DNA of 21,955 nucleotides from Nitrospirae bacterium UBA4572 (GCA_002387725.1 DGKK01000027.1:1-21955), one strand, 5' to 3'; positions 7,685 to 16,192 are shown, counted from the first letter of the stretch. Made by a program: numbers and translations. Notes: generated by a model from the letters alone, not told the origin.

Positions 7685-8668
7685 ATGGAGCTCCGGACCC
7701 CCTCGGAGACCTCTCCGGGGAGCGGAGCCCTGATGGAGGCACTTGCCCTGGCGATGGACCAGGAGTTCCCCGCCTGGGGAATCCTCTGCGATCCGGAGGC
7801 AGCCCCCGAATGGGCATATTTTCAGGAGTGGCTCAAGGACGGCTTCCATGGGAAGCTCGACTATATGGCCCGAAGCGCTCACCGGAGGCAGAAACTTTCC
7901 CTGGCTTATCCTGGCCTGAGGACTCTCGTCATAGCTCTTCTCTTCCATGGCTCTGGCCAATCGGAAAAGAGTCAGTCCCCCGACACAACCTCCCATGATC
8001 GTTTTGCCAAAATTGCCCGCTATGCGGTTGGTCCAGATTACCACCGTCTCTTCGAAGAGGCCTTTGGCCGAGTGATCACAGCAATTACCCCCTTCCTTCC
8101 CTCCGGGGAGACTCCCCTCATCAAGGTCGATCATGGGGCTCTTCTCGAAAAATCCCTGGCGCGGCGTGCCGGACTGGGGGCAATCGGAAAAAACACCTTG
8201 CTGATTCGCCCGGGACAGGGCTCTTATTTCACTCTCGGTTCACTTCTTCTCTCCACGCCTCTTCCTTCACGAATCGATGGCTACGGATCCACTGAGATCT
8301 GTGGGGGATGCCGTCGCTGCCTTGATGCCTGTCCCACCGGAGCCCTGGTCGAGCCCTTTCGTCTCGATGCCCGCCGCTGTCTCTCCTATCTGACGATTGA
8401 AAGGCCGTCGGATGACCCACTCGAGCTTCGGAAAAAATTCGGAGGAGAGTGGTTTTTCGGATGCGACATCTGTCAGGAGGTCTGCCCCTATAATGCCACG
8501 CCCTCTCATGCAGAAATTGAAGATGAAGGAAGGTTGCTGCCCGTGTCGGCTTCTTCCGGTGAGCTCAAGGGATTTCGAGGCAGGAACGGGGCCCTCTCCC
8601 GGGTCTCCCTCACGCGCCTTGAATATCGTCTTCGTGAGATCCGGGAGACGGAGAGCCCTGAGGACTAA
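7685..8668 (+). CDS. queG: Epoxyqueuosine reductase
   Basis: QueG carries out the last step of queuosine synthesis: the cobalamin-dependent reduction of epoxyqueuosine in the tRNA wobble position. The protein (327 residues) has two 4Fe-4S sites. The first is CGGCRRCLDACPTGAL (C206, C209, C212, C216) and the second is the cluster in GCDICQEVCPYN. RRAGLGAIGKNTLLI and GSYFTLGSLLL are typical of the catalytic domain. ATG 7685 is one base after the HDOD stop but lacks a ribosome site. ATG 7733 has GGGGAGCGGAG (7717-7727) upstream and is a good alternative. The C-terminus is shorter than in forms that add HEAT repeats. It appears unrelated to its neighbours. Confidence 0.93.
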   Translation: MELRTPSETSPGSGALMEALALAMDQEFPAWGILCDPEAAPEWAYFQEWLKDGFHGKLDYMARSAHRRQKLSLAYPGLRTLVIALLFHGSGQSEKSQSPDTTSHDRFAKIARYAVGPDYHRLFEEAFGRVITAITPFLPSGETPLIKVDHGALLEKSLARRAGLGAIGKNTLLIRPGQGSYFTLGSLLLSTPLPSRIDGYGSTEICGGCRRCLDACPTGALVEPFRLDARRCLSYLTIERPSDDPLELRKKFGGEWFFGCDICQEVCPYNATPSHAEIEDEGRLLPVSASSGELKGFRGRNGALSRVSLTRLEYRLREIRETESPED

Positions 8669-8830
8669 GGGTAAGATTTGGTGAAACATCGTGAAGTCGG
8701 CTATGATCATAAGGGGAAGACTTTCGGTCTCAGTGCGGGCCTTTTTTTGCAAGAAGGCTGTCTGCCCTGACAGGGGCGCTCGGAATCTTTTTCGGGAAAG
8801 ACGGGTTTTCATTGGTTTCAAGGAGGCACC
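8669..8830 (+). promoter_or_regulatory. Intergenic region with candidate sigma-70 and sigma-54 promoters
   Basis: This 162-base gap is the largest since the first gene and probably begins a new transcript. TTGGTG (8678-8683) and TATGAT (8702-8707) are 18 bases apart and could be a sigma-70 promoter. Further on, GG (8737-8738), ten bases and GC (8749-8750) within TTTTTTTGCAAG match sigma-54 geometry. The -24 side reads GGGCC rather than GGCAC, so that match is weaker. A short inverted repeat CTGTC/GACAG is at 8758-8773. No convincing terminator for queG is visible. Confidence 0.4.
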
Positions 8831-9958
8831 ATGGGGAAAACCGCCCCTCCCACAACTATACCGATTGAAGAGTTTTCCGGACGTTTTGTCGGACAATCGA
8901 AGAGGGTGCGTGAGCTTCTGACGCTGGTGGCAAGAGTGGCGAAGAGCGATTCGACGGTTCTGATCACCGGAGAAAGCGGAACGGGAAAGGAGCGGATTGC
9001 CCGGATCCTTCACGAGGCCAGCCCCAGGGCGCACGCTCCCTTTGTTCCGGTAAACTGCGGTGCGATCCCGGAGGGACTCATGGAAAGTGAGCTCTTCGGC
9101 CATGAAAAAGGAGCCTTCACGGGAGCGGTGACGGGACGTCCCGGGCGCTTCGAGCTGGCCAATGGCGGGACGATCTTCTTCGACGAAATTGGAGAGCTTC
9201 CCCTGCCTCTTCAGGTGAAGCTTCTGAGAGTCCTTCAGGAAAAGACCTATGAAAGGGTGGGGGGCGTTCGGGTTCAGACGGCCAATGTGCGTGTTTTGGC
9301 GGCTACCCATCGGAATCTCGAGGAAATGAGCCGGGAAGGGCGCTTTCGTGAGGATCTCTTTTATCGCCTTTCGGTCATTCCTGTCGAGATCCCCCCCCTC
9401 CGGGAGCGGAGAGAGGACATTCCGCTTCTGATGACATTCTTTCAGCGCCGATGGGAAGAGGAGGGACGCGGGGATCCCGTGGAATTGGGCATGGATGTCC
9501 AAAAGGCCTTGTGCGACTATCCCTGGCCAGGAAATGTCCGGGAGCTTGAAAACGTGATGGAGCGGCTCCACGTGCTCTATGGAGGAGAAACCGTAACCGT
9601 CGACCTTCTTCCGGAAAAGATCCGTCAACATCTTTCCTCTATTCCCGAGCCCCTGCCCTCCCCGATGGAGACCTCCTCCGATCCCTTGCCTCCTCAGTCA
9701 GACAGCTCTCCTGATGCCGAATTGCCGGTGTTGCTTGATGGCGCCTCTGCCAGCCTTCTTCCGGACCCTGCACGGCTGGCCGGATCCATCGACGCGGAGT
9801 CCGATTTCAGCCTGACCGCCTTTATGGGAGACATCGAACGGACTCTGGTCCAGAAGGCGCTTGAGAGGGCTGGGGGCAATCGCTCCAAGGCAGCGGAGCT
9901 TCTGGGAATCAACCGGACGACCCTGATCGAGAAGTTGAAACGCTTCGGGATCTCGTGA
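8831..9958 (+). CDS. FleQ/FlrA-like sigma-54-dependent activator without receiver domain
   Basis: This bacterial enhancer-binding protein (375 residues) starts almost directly with the AAA+ domain. It has Walker A GESGTGKE (47-54), the intact sigma-54 contact loop GAFTGA (94-99), Walker B region GGTIFFDEIGEL, YPWPGNVRELENV, and a C-terminal Fis-type helix-turn-helix (GNRSKAAELLGINRTTL, about 348-364). The ATPase core resembles FleQ/FlrA, the master activators of polar flagellar genes, but the N-terminal regulatory domain of FleQ is missing. A linker of about 80 residues rich in Pro, Ser and Asp separates the ATPase from the DNA-binding part. The start ATG follows AAGGAGG (8820-8826). The cyclase gene begins 1 base after its stop. 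The likely role is activating flagellar genes, including the kinase/regulator pair. Confidence 0.85.
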   Translation: MGKTAPPTTIPIEEFSGRFVGQSKRVRELLTLVARVAKSDSTVLITGESGTGKERIARILHEASPRAHAPFVPVNCGAIPEGLMESELFGHEKGAFTGAVTGRPGRFELANGGTIFFDEIGELPLPLQVKLLRVLQEKTYERVGGVRVQTANVRVLAATHRNLEEMSREGRFREDLFYRLSVIPVEIPPLRERREDIPLLMTFFQRRWEEEGRGDPVELGMDVQKALCDYPWPGNVRELENVMERLHVLYGGETVTVDLLPEKIRQHLSSIPEPLPSPMETSSDPLPPQSDSSPDAELPVLLDGASASLLPDPARLAGSIDAESDFSLTAFMGDIERTLVQKALERAGGNRSKAAELLGINRTTLIEKLKRFGIS

Positions 9959-9959
9959 G

Positions 9960-11237
9960 ATGCGCGCCAGCTCGGATCAAAAAGGTGAGGCTTCCCCGGA
10001 CTCCAGGGAAGGAATCCGCAGACGGGTGGTCCGTTGGCTTTCCGGTGAGCCTGAGCGGGTCTTTGCCTTTGGAGCCCTCCTCGTCGGGATAATCTTCGTA
10101 GTCCTGGCTCTTCATTCCTATGATTCCACCCGTCTTGTGCGCAGGGCCCTCGTGCTTGCCGGGAACTTTGAACGTGAAGAGGCTCTCGTGTCGGGGTATC
10201 TCCTGTCCATCGACGATGCCGAAACAGGACAAAGGGGATATCTTCTGACCGGGAATCCGTCCTACCTTGCTCCGTACATCAAGGGGATCAGCCGGTCGAT
10301 GGTCCTCGAGCGAGAGCTTCGCGACGCATTTTCCGGAGGATCCCAGGATTCGAAGAATCTCGACGTGCTTTTTGATCTCGCGGCGGCGAAGCGCTCCGAG
10401 CTTTCCCGGACGATCGCCCTCTACAGTCGGGGCGATCGCTCAGAAGCGATGCAGGTTCTTAAAAGTAACGAAGGGAAGAACCTGATGGACCGGATCCGGA
10501 CGCAGGTCCGGCTACTCGAAGGTCGGAAAAAGGAAGAGCTTCTTGGCGTGCGTCAGGCCTTGGGCCGGCGGCTCGAGCATTCGGAGAGGGATCTTGTGGC
10601 GCCAGGTATGTCCCTGGGGCTATTCATTTGGCTCCTTTGGCGCCTTTTCGTCCTGTCCATGGAGAAAAAGAGACGGTCGAGGGAGATTCTGATACAGGAA
10701 ACCCAGATGGATCGGCTGACCGGACTTCCCAACAGGAAGAAACTTTTCGAGTTTCTGGAGGTGGCCTGCCGTCGTGCCGAGAAGGAGGGACGAAATCTGG
10801 CGGTTCTTTTTGTCGACCTCGATGGCTTCAAGTCGGTCAATGACAGACACGGACATGCGGCGGGAGACCGGATTCTGGTGGAGGTGGCCCACCGGTTCGG
10901 TTCCATCATCCGGGGTGAGGATCTTTTGGCCCGACTCGGTGGCGACGAATTCGTGATCTGCCTCACTGGTACGGGGGAGTCTCGGGATTGGGTGGAATCG
11001 CTGGCCCAGCGCCTGATCGCCACCTTCGATAACCCCTTCTTTCCGCCCGTGGGCAAGGGCGTGCTTTCCTGCTCGGTGGGTGTGGCCCTTTTCCCGAAGG
11101 ATGGCCGCTCGCCCGCTGAGCTTTTGACCTCGGCCGATATGGCGATGTATCAGAGCAAGAACGCCGGCAAGCATCGAGTGACCTTTTACAATCCGGGCGA
11201 CCGGGGGGCCATGTCGGCCTTCCCCCGCTCCTCCTGA
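9960..11237 (+). CDS. CHASE3-GGDEF diguanylate cyclase
   Basis: This 425-residue inner-membrane protein has membrane segments at about residues 34-52 and 216-232. They flank a periplasmic CHASE3 sensor containing DDAETGQRGYLLTGN. The C-terminal GGDEF domain begins near QMDRLTGLPNRKKLFEFL. It has FVDLDGFKSVNDRHGHAAGD and the active-site signature GGDEF at 327-331, with an RxxD inhibitory site at R318-D321, so it should make c-di-GMP and be product-inhibited. Only one base separates it from the FleQ-like gene, implying co-transcription. CHASE3 ligands are unknown. Its place among flagellar regulators suggests local control of motility by c-di-GMP. Confidence 0.92.
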   Translation: MRASSDQKGEASPDSREGIRRRVVRWLSGEPERVFAFGALLVGIIFVVLALHSYDSTRLVRRALVLAGNFEREEALVSGYLLSIDDAETGQRGYLLTGNPSYLAPYIKGISRSMVLERELRDAFSGGSQDSKNLDVLFDLAAAKRSELSRTIALYSRGDRSEAMQVLKSNEGKNLMDRIRTQVRLLEGRKKEELLGVRQALGRRLEHSERDLVAPGMSLGLFIWLLWRLFVLSMEKKRRSREILIQETQMDRLTGLPNRKKLFEFLEVACRRAEKEGRNLAVLFVDLDGFKSVNDRHGHAAGDRILVEVAHRFGSIIRGEDLLARLGGDEFVICLTGTGESRDWVESLAQRLIATFDNPFFPPVGKGVLSCSVGVALFPKDGRSPAELLTSADMAMYQSKNAGKHRVTFYNPGDRGAMSAFPRSS

Positions 11238-11330
11238 GCACCCGTCCGGAGAGAGTGGACACATGGAGATCGCGATCATCCTGTCCGTTTCGGTCGCCTT
11301 CGGTATGAATCTCCTTCAAGCGAACCAAAC

Positions 11331-11347
11331 GGAGGAACGGAAGGGGG
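11331..11347 (+). promoter_or_regulatory. Ribosome binding sites bearing on the TPR gene start
   Basis: GGAGG (11331-11335) lies 11 bases before an in-frame GTG at 11347. AAGGGGG (11341-11347) lies 11 bases before ATG 11359. Both starts place a signal peptide at the protein's N-terminus. An upstream in-frame ATG at 11263 also has a GGAGAGAG site but would put about 30 extra residues ahead of the signal peptide. Confidence 0.4.
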
Positions 11348-11358
11348 TGTCGTTCGTC

Positions 11359-13437
11359 ATGCCAGGAAGAAAGACATTTCTCTCCCTTCTGCTCCTTACA
11401 CCTCTGATCGGCCTGATCCTTCCCGGGAGAGCTCTTTCGGCGTCCCTTCCTCCCGGCGGGGGAAAGCTTCCTGCCACACTCCACGCCCGAAGCGACGAAT
11501 TCCTTTTCAGGACAGCCCGGAGCTACTTTAAGGGGGGGCATGATCGTCTGGCCCTGCAGGCCGTGAACATGTTGCTGAAGGACCATCCTGGCTCGATTCT
11601 TCAGGGGCCCGCCCTCCTGCTTCGTGCGCGAATTGAGGCCAGACGCTCCATCAGGCGGGGAGATCGGGACTTTAAAAGGCCGCTGGCCCTCTTCCGTCAG
11701 GCCGAAAAGGCGCCTCCTCCCGGCTGGGACAAGGGGGAGGTGCTTTTTCGGATGGGGCAGTATCTTGTGCGCAAGCGCTTCGGTGTCGAAGGCCGGGGAC
11801 TTCTCGAGAGGCTTCGGTCGGAAAATCCCCAGAGCCCCTGGAGCTATCGCGCTCTCCTATCCATTGCCGACTCCTATCGCGAAAAAGGGGATCTTCCTCG
11901 CGCGGAGAAGCGCCTTCTCATGGCCGATCCCGAAAGGTTCCCTGTCCCTGTCAGCAAGGACGATCGGTTGCGCTGGCTTTATCTTGCGGGACATCTGAAG
12001 CTCGATCGGGGGGATATCCTCGGAGCGGGAGAAGATTTCCTGGCGGCCCTCTCCCTTTCTCACGACTATCCCTATGCCCATCCGGAAGCCTTGTTCCTGC
12101 TCGGTCGCTATGCCTACCGGGCCCACCACGATCTTCGGGCCGTCACTCTCTTCCGGAGATTTATCCGCCTGTTCCCCAACGACTCCCGACTCTCGTTGGC
12201 CATGTACTATCGCGCTCGTCTTTCGGGGCGCCTGGGCCATCCCGATCGGGAGAAGGGCCGTCTGCGCGAGCTGACGATGGACGAGCCGGGAACACCCGGG
12301 AGCCATATGGCCAAGATTCGGATGGTGGCGATGACCTTTCCGGAGAAAAGTCCTCCCAAAGGCGCCTGGGACAGGACACTTCTTTCCCGATCGCTCTCCC
12401 TGCTCGAGAGAATTGCACAAGAAGAGACCCATGCCCGCATTGCCCAGAGGGCGTCCCTCCTTCGGATCAGTCTTCTTTCCCGGGCTGGCCACCCAAACCA
12501 GGCCCTTCGGGAGTTGATCCGCATCTCCGAGGGGGTCGATCCCAGGACGGATTTCGGACGGCGGCTCGAGGCGCTCAAGGGGCAGGTCACCCTGGCCCGG
12601 GCGCTGGCCTTGACCCATCCCTTGAGGCCCCATCGGCTCATCGAAGTCTACCGGGTCTCGAGGCGGGAAATCCCCCCCCCATCGGATCCCTCCTCGACCC
12701 CGCTCTATATAGCCTTGGCCCGGGCCTACCGGAAAACAGGGGAGGCAGAGAAAGCGAATCTCCTGATCGACAATGTCCTGGCCCAGGCCACGAATCCGAC
12801 CCTACAAGATCAAGCGGCAAGAAGAAAGTTCTCCTGGCTTCTTGCCGACGGAAAGAGAGGGATGGCAATGAATTTTGCCTTGGTGCGGGCCGAGGATGCC
12901 GCCTCCTCTCCGACGCTTCGGGAGGGCTGGTTTGATTCGGCTCTCAAGGAGGCCGTGGCGGGCGGGGATGCGGAAGGGGAGAGGCGGGTGCTGGAGGCGT
13001 GGGAGGATTCCGGTGTGCCCGAGAAAGACCCTGATCGCCAGAGAGCCCGTCTTGGGCTTCTCGAGATCGATGCCGGCAAGGCCGATCGGGGGCGAAGGTT
13101 ATTGCTGGAGGCGCTTCCGGGCCTTGAAGTCCGTCCCGATGCCAAGGCGGAACTTGCCGAGAGCCTCTACAGGCTGGGGGAGATGGCTCGGGAGGAGGGG
13201 GATCTGACGACTGCCCGAAAGGACTGGGGAAAGTTCCTTGAATGCTGTCGGGGCAACCCCCAGGGAGGATGGGTCATGTATCAGCTGGGCCAGGCGGCTC
13301 TTTCCGAGGGGCGACAGGACGAGGCCCTGGACTGGTTTAAAAAGACTGTCAAAGGTTATCCGGGGCAGGACGTGGCCAAGCTTGCCGGCATGAAAATCAC
13401 CGAAATTACCTTGGAAAAACGTCATGATGAACCCTGA
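11359..13437 (+). CDS. Exported tetratricopeptide-repeat-like protein
   Basis: The protein has a classical signal peptide (MPGRKTF, a Leu-rich core, then ALSA as a likely signal peptidase I site near residue 26). The mature part is almost wholly helical repeat. TPR-like units recur, such as ARSYFKGGHDRLALQAVNML near the start, LFRRFIRLFPNDSRLSLAMY in the middle, and YQLGQAALSEGRQDEALDWF near the end. No enzyme motif is visible. It is probably a periplasmic or envelope scaffold. ATG 11359 is chosen to expose the signal peptide; starts at 11347 (GTG) and 11263 (ATG) are possible. The 3' end overlaps the kinase gene by 14 bases, so it is translated with flagellar regulators. A flagellar role is inferred from context only. 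Confidence 0.7.
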   Translation: MPGRKTFLSLLLLTPLIGLILPGRALSASLPPGGGKLPATLHARSDEFLFRTARSYFKGGHDRLALQAVNMLLKDHPGSILQGPALLLRARIEARRSIRRGDRDFKRPLALFRQAEKAPPPGWDKGEVLFRMGQYLVRKRFGVEGRGLLERLRSENPQSPWSYRALLSIADSYREKGDLPRAEKRLLMADPERFPVPVSKDDRLRWLYLAGHLKLDRGDILGAGEDFLAALSLSHDYPYAHPEALFLLGRYAYRAHHDLRAVTLFRRFIRLFPNDSRLSLAMYYRARLSGRLGHPDREKGRLRELTMDEPGTPGSHMAKIRMVAMTFPEKSPPKGAWDRTLLSRSLSLLERIAQEETHARIAQRASLLRISLLSRAGHPNQALRELIRISEGVDPRTDFGRRLEALKGQVTLARALALTHPLRPHRLIEVYRVSRREIPPPSDPSSTPLYIALARAYRKTGEAEKANLLIDNVLAQATNPTLQDQAARRKFSWLLADGKRGMAMNFALVRAEDAASSPTLREGWFDSALKEAVAGGDAEGERRVLEAWEDSGVPEKDPDRQRARLGLLEIDAGKADRGRRLLLEALPGLEVRPDAKAELAESLYRLGEMAREEGDLTTARKDWGKFLECCRGNPQGGWVMYQLGQAALSEGRQDEALDWFKKTVKGYPGQDVAKLAGMKITEITLEKRHDEP

Positions 13438-14680
13438 TCCCGCAAGGCCGGAAAATGCCCAGTCTTTCCCTCTCGACGAGCGGGAAGAGGTTCTGCGCCA
13501 GGCATTTCTCTCGTTCCAGTCCGCCTCCGCATCCCTCGTCTCCTCCTATGCGGGCCTTGAACGTCGCATTGCCGAGCTTTCCGAGGACCTGACCCGGACC
13601 AATCGCGCTCTCGACCGCCAGGGAAGCTTTCTCGAGGCCATCCTTGAAAGCCTGTCCGCAGGGGTGGCGGTTCTCCTCCCCGGAGGCGTCCCCCTTTACC
13701 GCAATCCGGCCATGGATACCTTTGCCGACCCCCACTCGCCGGATTTTCTTGCCCTCCTTTCCGGAAAGGGCCTCTGGCCTCCGGCGGAGGAGAGTTCCCG
13801 TGAGGTCTCTGTCGCCCTCGACCATGGGGGGCGTTCGTGGGTCGCTGTCCGCCGTCCCGTCAAGGGGCCGGAAGGACAGGAGATCGGTTATGTCTTTGTC
13901 TTTTCCGATGCCACTCGCCTCAAGGAGATGGAGGAGGAGGTCTCCCGGGATCGCCGACTGAGGGCCATGGGAGAGATGATTGCCCAGATTGCCCACGAGC
14001 TTCGAAGCCCGCTGGGAAGTCTTGAACTCTTCCGCTCCCTTCTTGACCGGGAGGCTGATACGTCGAAGGCCCGCGAATATCTTGGCCATATGTCCACCTC
14101 CATTGCCTCCATGGACCGTCTGGTAGGCAACCTTCTCTACCATACACGAACTCCCTCCCTGGAAGAGGAGGTGGTCGACGCTCGGGATCTTGTAATCCGG
14201 CTCGCTCAGGATCTTTCACGAATGGCGGCCTCCGCATTTCGCGACCGTCCGCCTCCCGAGATCCACTGTCTTGTCCCGGAGGGATCCCTGACCTTCTTCG
14301 GAGACGGTGACCTCATCTACCACGCTCTCTTCAACCTCGCCACCAATGCCTTCGAGGCGGTGAGCGCCCTGCCGGAACCTCCGGGAGGGGAGCCGGCCGG
14401 CCTCCGTCAGGTCCGCATCGAGGGGCTCCGGGGACCTCGGGGAGAGATCCTCTTTCGTGTCTGTGACAATGGCACAGGTATTGCTAATGACATAGCCGAG
14501 CGTGTCTTTGATCCGTTCTTCACCACACGGGCCAAGGGGACGGGGCTCGGGTTGTCCATTGTGCACAACATCGCAGTCGCTCATGGAGGCGATATCAGGC
14601 ATGGCAGGGAAGACGGCTGGACGGTCTTTGTCCTGACGCTTCCCGCGGCCCGGTCTTCCGGGAATCCGGAAGGGGGCTGA
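13424..14680 (+). CDS. FleS/FlrB-like soluble sensor histidine kinase
   Basis: The 418-residue protein has no membrane segment. An N-terminal coiled coil (about 25-65) leads into a PAS-like sensor (about 68-168) beginning FLEAILESLSAGVAVL. The dimerisation domain carries the phospho-acceptor H191 in AQIAHELRSPLGSL. The ATPase domain shows an N box (ALFNLATNAFEAV), a G1 box (VCDNGTGI), an F box (FDPFFTTRAKGTGLGLSIV) and the G2 glycines. The layout matches the cytoplasmic kinases FleS/FlrB that phosphorylate FleR/FlrC in polar-flagellum systems. The response regulator gene starts 11 bases after the stop. ATG 13427 is an equally possible start. The signal sensed by the PAS domain is unknown. Confidence 0.88.
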   Translation: MMNPDPARPENAQSFPLDEREEVLRQAFLSFQSASASLVSSYAGLERRIAELSEDLTRTNRALDRQGSFLEAILESLSAGVAVLLPGGVPLYRNPAMDTFADPHSPDFLALLSGKGLWPPAEESSREVSVALDHGGRSWVAVRRPVKGPEGQEIGYVFVFSDATRLKEMEEEVSRDRRLRAMGEMIAQIAHELRSPLGSLELFRSLLDREADTSKAREYLGHMSTSIASMDRLVGNLLYHTRTPSLEEEVVDARDLVIRLAQDLSRMAASAFRDRPPPEIHCLVPEGSLTFFGDGDLIYHALFNLATNAFEAVSALPEPPGGEPAGLRQVRIEGLRGPRGEILFRVCDNGTGIANDIAERVFDPFFTTRAKGTGLGLSIVHNIAVAHGGDIRHGREDGWTVFVLTLPAARSSGNPEGG

Positions 14681-14690
14681 GGAGGTCAAG

Positions 14691-16088
14691 GTGGGAACAC
14701 AGGAAGCCGGAAGCATTCTGGTGGTTGACGACGAGCCGGAGATGGCGATCGCGCTGGGAGAAACCCTTCGCCAGGACGGGTTTCGGGTCAGCCTTGCCCA
14801 AAACGGGAAAGAGGCGTTGGAGAAGCTCTCCCGGGAGGAATATGGCTGGGTGATCAGCGATGTGAGGATGCCCTCCGTCGACGGAATGGAGCTCCTCTCC
14901 CACCTTCGCTCCACCGCACCTCTGACGCGTGTCATTCTCATGACAGGGTATGGAACGGTTCCTCAGGCTGTGGCGGCGATGCAACAGGGGGCTGTCAATT
15001 TTCTGACAAAGCCCTTCAAGGCGGAGGATCTCCGCAAGATCCTGAAGCCGGTGCGTCCCGGAACCTCTCCGTCCTTGCTGGTAGGCCGCACAGGCCCCTG
15101 GGAGTCCGTCTCGCGCCCCATCCTGACCCGGGATCCGGGGATGATCCGGATTTTGGGGATGATCGATGCCGTGGCGGCGACTCCGGCAACGGTCCTGATC
15201 GAAGGAGAGAGCGGAACCGGCAAGGAACTCATTGCCCGCTATCTTCATGAACGATCGACCCGGGCGCATCGTCCCTTTGTGGCCGTCAATTGTGCCGCAC
15301 TTCCCGACAACCTGCTGGAGTCGGAGCTCTTCGGGTATGAGAAAGGCGCCTTTTCAGGAGCGGCTGTCCGGAAGATCGGCAAGTTTGAATTGGCCCATAC
15401 GGGGACGATCCTTCTCGACGAAATCGGAGAGATGGAGATGGCTCTTCAGGCCAAGCTCTTGCGGGTGATCCAGGAGCGGGAGATCGATCGGGTGGGGGGA
15501 ACCCGACCGGTTCCGGTGGATATCCGGATCGTGGCGACGACCAACCGAAACCTGAAGGAAGAGGTTCGGGCGGGACGTTTCCGGGAGGATCTCTACTACC
15601 GGCTCCGGGTCTTTCCTGTTATGCTGCCGCCCCTCCGGGAGCGCGCGGAGGACATTCCGCTCCTGGCCGAGCGCTTTCGCCTGGCCTTCGAGCAGTCCCA
15701 TATGGCCGTGGGCCCCTTCACCCAGGAGTCGCTGGGGCTTCTTCTTCGTCATCCCTGGCCGGGGAATGTTCGGGAGCTCGAAAATGTCGTGACCCGGGCG
15801 GCCTTCCTGGCGGCGGGACGCTCCATCCGCCCCGAGCATCTTGAAGACCTTCTCGATCCTGCGGAGATCTCCGAGGAGGCTCCGATCGCCCCGGTATCCT
15901 CCCCGGAGGAGGGAATTCGTCCGGGGAGGTCCGTCTGGGAGGTCGAACGGGAGCTCATTCTTCGGACGCTGGCCTCCTGTGGAGGGAACAAGGCCCACTC
16001 GGCGAGACTTCTTGGAATCAACGTCCGGACCCTTCGAAACAAGCTCTCCGAGTATGGCATCGTCTTCGGGGAAAACGGTGAGCCATAG
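14691..16088 (+). CDS. FleR/FlrC-like sigma-54 response regulator (GAFSGA variant)
   Basis: This 465-residue NtrC-family regulator has three domains. A receiver (1-120) carries the acidic pair D13-D14 region, the phospho-acceptor D57 in VISDVRMPS and the lysine of FLTKPFK. The AAA+ domain carries GESGTGKE, then GAFSGA at 219-224 where GAFTGA is usual, LLDEIGEM, and HPWPGNVRELENV. The C-terminal Fis-type helix-turn-helix contains GNKAHSARLLGINVRTL. The ATPase resembles FlrC/FleR, which switch on basal-body and hook genes with sigma-54. The start is GTG 14691, preceded by GGAGG (14681-14685). The sigma-54 promoter of the next operon lies about 105 bases past its stop and is the obvious target. 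Confidence 0.9.
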   Translation: MGTQEAGSILVVDDEPEMAIALGETLRQDGFRVSLAQNGKEALEKLSREEYGWVISDVRMPSVDGMELLSHLRSTAPLTRVILMTGYGTVPQAVAAMQQGAVNFLTKPFKAEDLRKILKPVRPGTSPSLLVGRTGPWESVSRPILTRDPGMIRILGMIDAVAATPATVLIEGESGTGKELIARYLHERSTRAHRPFVAVNCAALPDNLLESELFGYEKGAFSGAAVRKIGKFELAHTGTILLDEIGEMEMALQAKLLRVIQEREIDRVGGTRPVPVDIRIVATTNRNLKEEVRAGRFREDLYYRLRVFPVMLPPLRERAEDIPLLAERFRLAFEQSHMAVGPFTQESLGLLLRHPWPGNVRELENVVTRAAFLAAGRSIRPEHLEDLLDPAEISEEAPIAPVSSPEEGIRPGRSVWEVERELILRTLASCGGNKAHSARLLGINVRTLRNKLSEYGIVFGENGEP

Positions 16089-16106
16089 GCGGAAAAAATT
16101 TCCCCG
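16067..16106. repeat. Inverted repeat across the response regulator stop codon
   Basis: CGGGGAAA (16067-16074) and TTTCCCCG (16099-16106) are perfect complements with 24 bases between them. No T-run follows the second arm, so a rho-independent terminator is unlikely. It may be a weak 3'-end structure or chance. Confidence 0.3.
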
Positions 16107-16192
16107 TTGTCCTCGTTCGCCGCATCCTTGAGGGAATGGGTAAATGTCGGTATCGCCTTTTTTCATCGTTTTTTGCAAGATATTTTCTCTAA

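Noticed and set aside
8267..9631. Long - strand open frame (454 codons) opposite queG and the FleQ-like gene
   Set aside because: It spans two well-supported + strand genes and their gap, and its translation is low-complexity without a recognisable domain. It is a by-product of codon bias in the sense genes.
16067..16106. Rho-independent terminator after the FleR-like gene
   Set aside because: The 24-base loop is long and no T-run follows the second arm.
16161..16180. TTTTTTGCAAG as another sigma-54 -12 element
   Set aside because: There is no GG at the required distance upstream (16163-16164 is TC), unlike the site at 16193-16209.
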